Shown here: positions 5,848 through 5,873 of the stretch, piece after piece
Layout of the letters: every line of letters starts with the position of its first letter
Numbering within the stretch: the stretch's first letter is position 1
Assembly: GCA_039024295.1 (NCBI GenBank)
Contig: JBCDIQ010000360.1
Location: 1 to 5,873, forward strand
From: JBCDIQ01 sp039024295
GTDB lineage: Bacteria; Bacteroidota; Bacteroidia; J057
Direction: 5' to 3'
Length of the DNA: 5,873 nt
Made by a program: the position numbers and the translations under genes
The notes under the pieces: model-generated
Databases searched by the model: none
The model's input: only the letters and a program-made list of their open reading frames with translations
What the model was told of the DNA's origin: nothing

Positions 5848-5873
5848 GCCATTCTCCGAACGGCGTATTCATC

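Larger units (their letters stand above)
5605..5873. other. Non-coding right end with repeats
   Basis: No supportable gene was found on either strand. The content is AT-rich DNA to about 5640, then two imperfect direct repeats and an inverted repeat, listed separately. The only other ORF noticed is a 16-codon minus-strand frame at the extreme right (starting MNTPFGEWRY), too short and without support. Confidence 0.5.

Overview
The window looks like a chromosomal segment of a member of the Bacteroidota, probably a marine or environmental Cytophagia/Saprospiria-type lineage; that placement is an inference. It rests on the protein styles, the mostly absent Shine-Dalgarno sequences, and AT-rich leaders with candidate -33 TTTG / -7 TAnnTTTG-like promoters. 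I saw no phage genes, transposase, CRISPR array, tRNA or rRNA.

Layout. Positions 1-477 (minus) hold nearly all of nuoJ, a membrane subunit of respiratory complex I, running off the left edge. Positions 478-630 are a spacer with a perfect 16-bp palindrome. Positions 631-3018 (minus) encode a cytoplasmic family GH31 alpha-glucosidase with all catalytic motifs intact. Positions 3019-3348 separate it from the plus-strand locus; they hold a possible 37-residue one-helix membrane peptide and a candidate promoter. Positions 3349-4122 (plus) carry a secreted protein of unknown family whose reading frame is continuous except for one in-frame TGA, so it is probably a freshly broken gene. Positions 4123-4407 contain the intrinsic terminator of the next gene. 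Positions 4408-5487 (minus) encode an Old Yellow Enzyme family flavin ene-reductase. Positions 5488-5873 are non-coding, with two imperfect ~50-bp direct repeats flanking a 14-bp perfect inverted repeat.

The genes do not form one pathway. nuoJ belongs to energy metabolism and presumably leads into nuoK and later complex I genes outside the window. The GH31 enzyme (glucan or maltooligosaccharide breakdown) and the ene-reductase (reduction of activated C=C bonds) appear to be stand-alone genes. The most notable points are the interrupted secreted-protein gene, the start of a nuo block at nuoJ behind an unrelated hydrolase, and the repeat-hairpin-repeat element at the right edge. I did not find convincing evidence of a novel multi-gene system.
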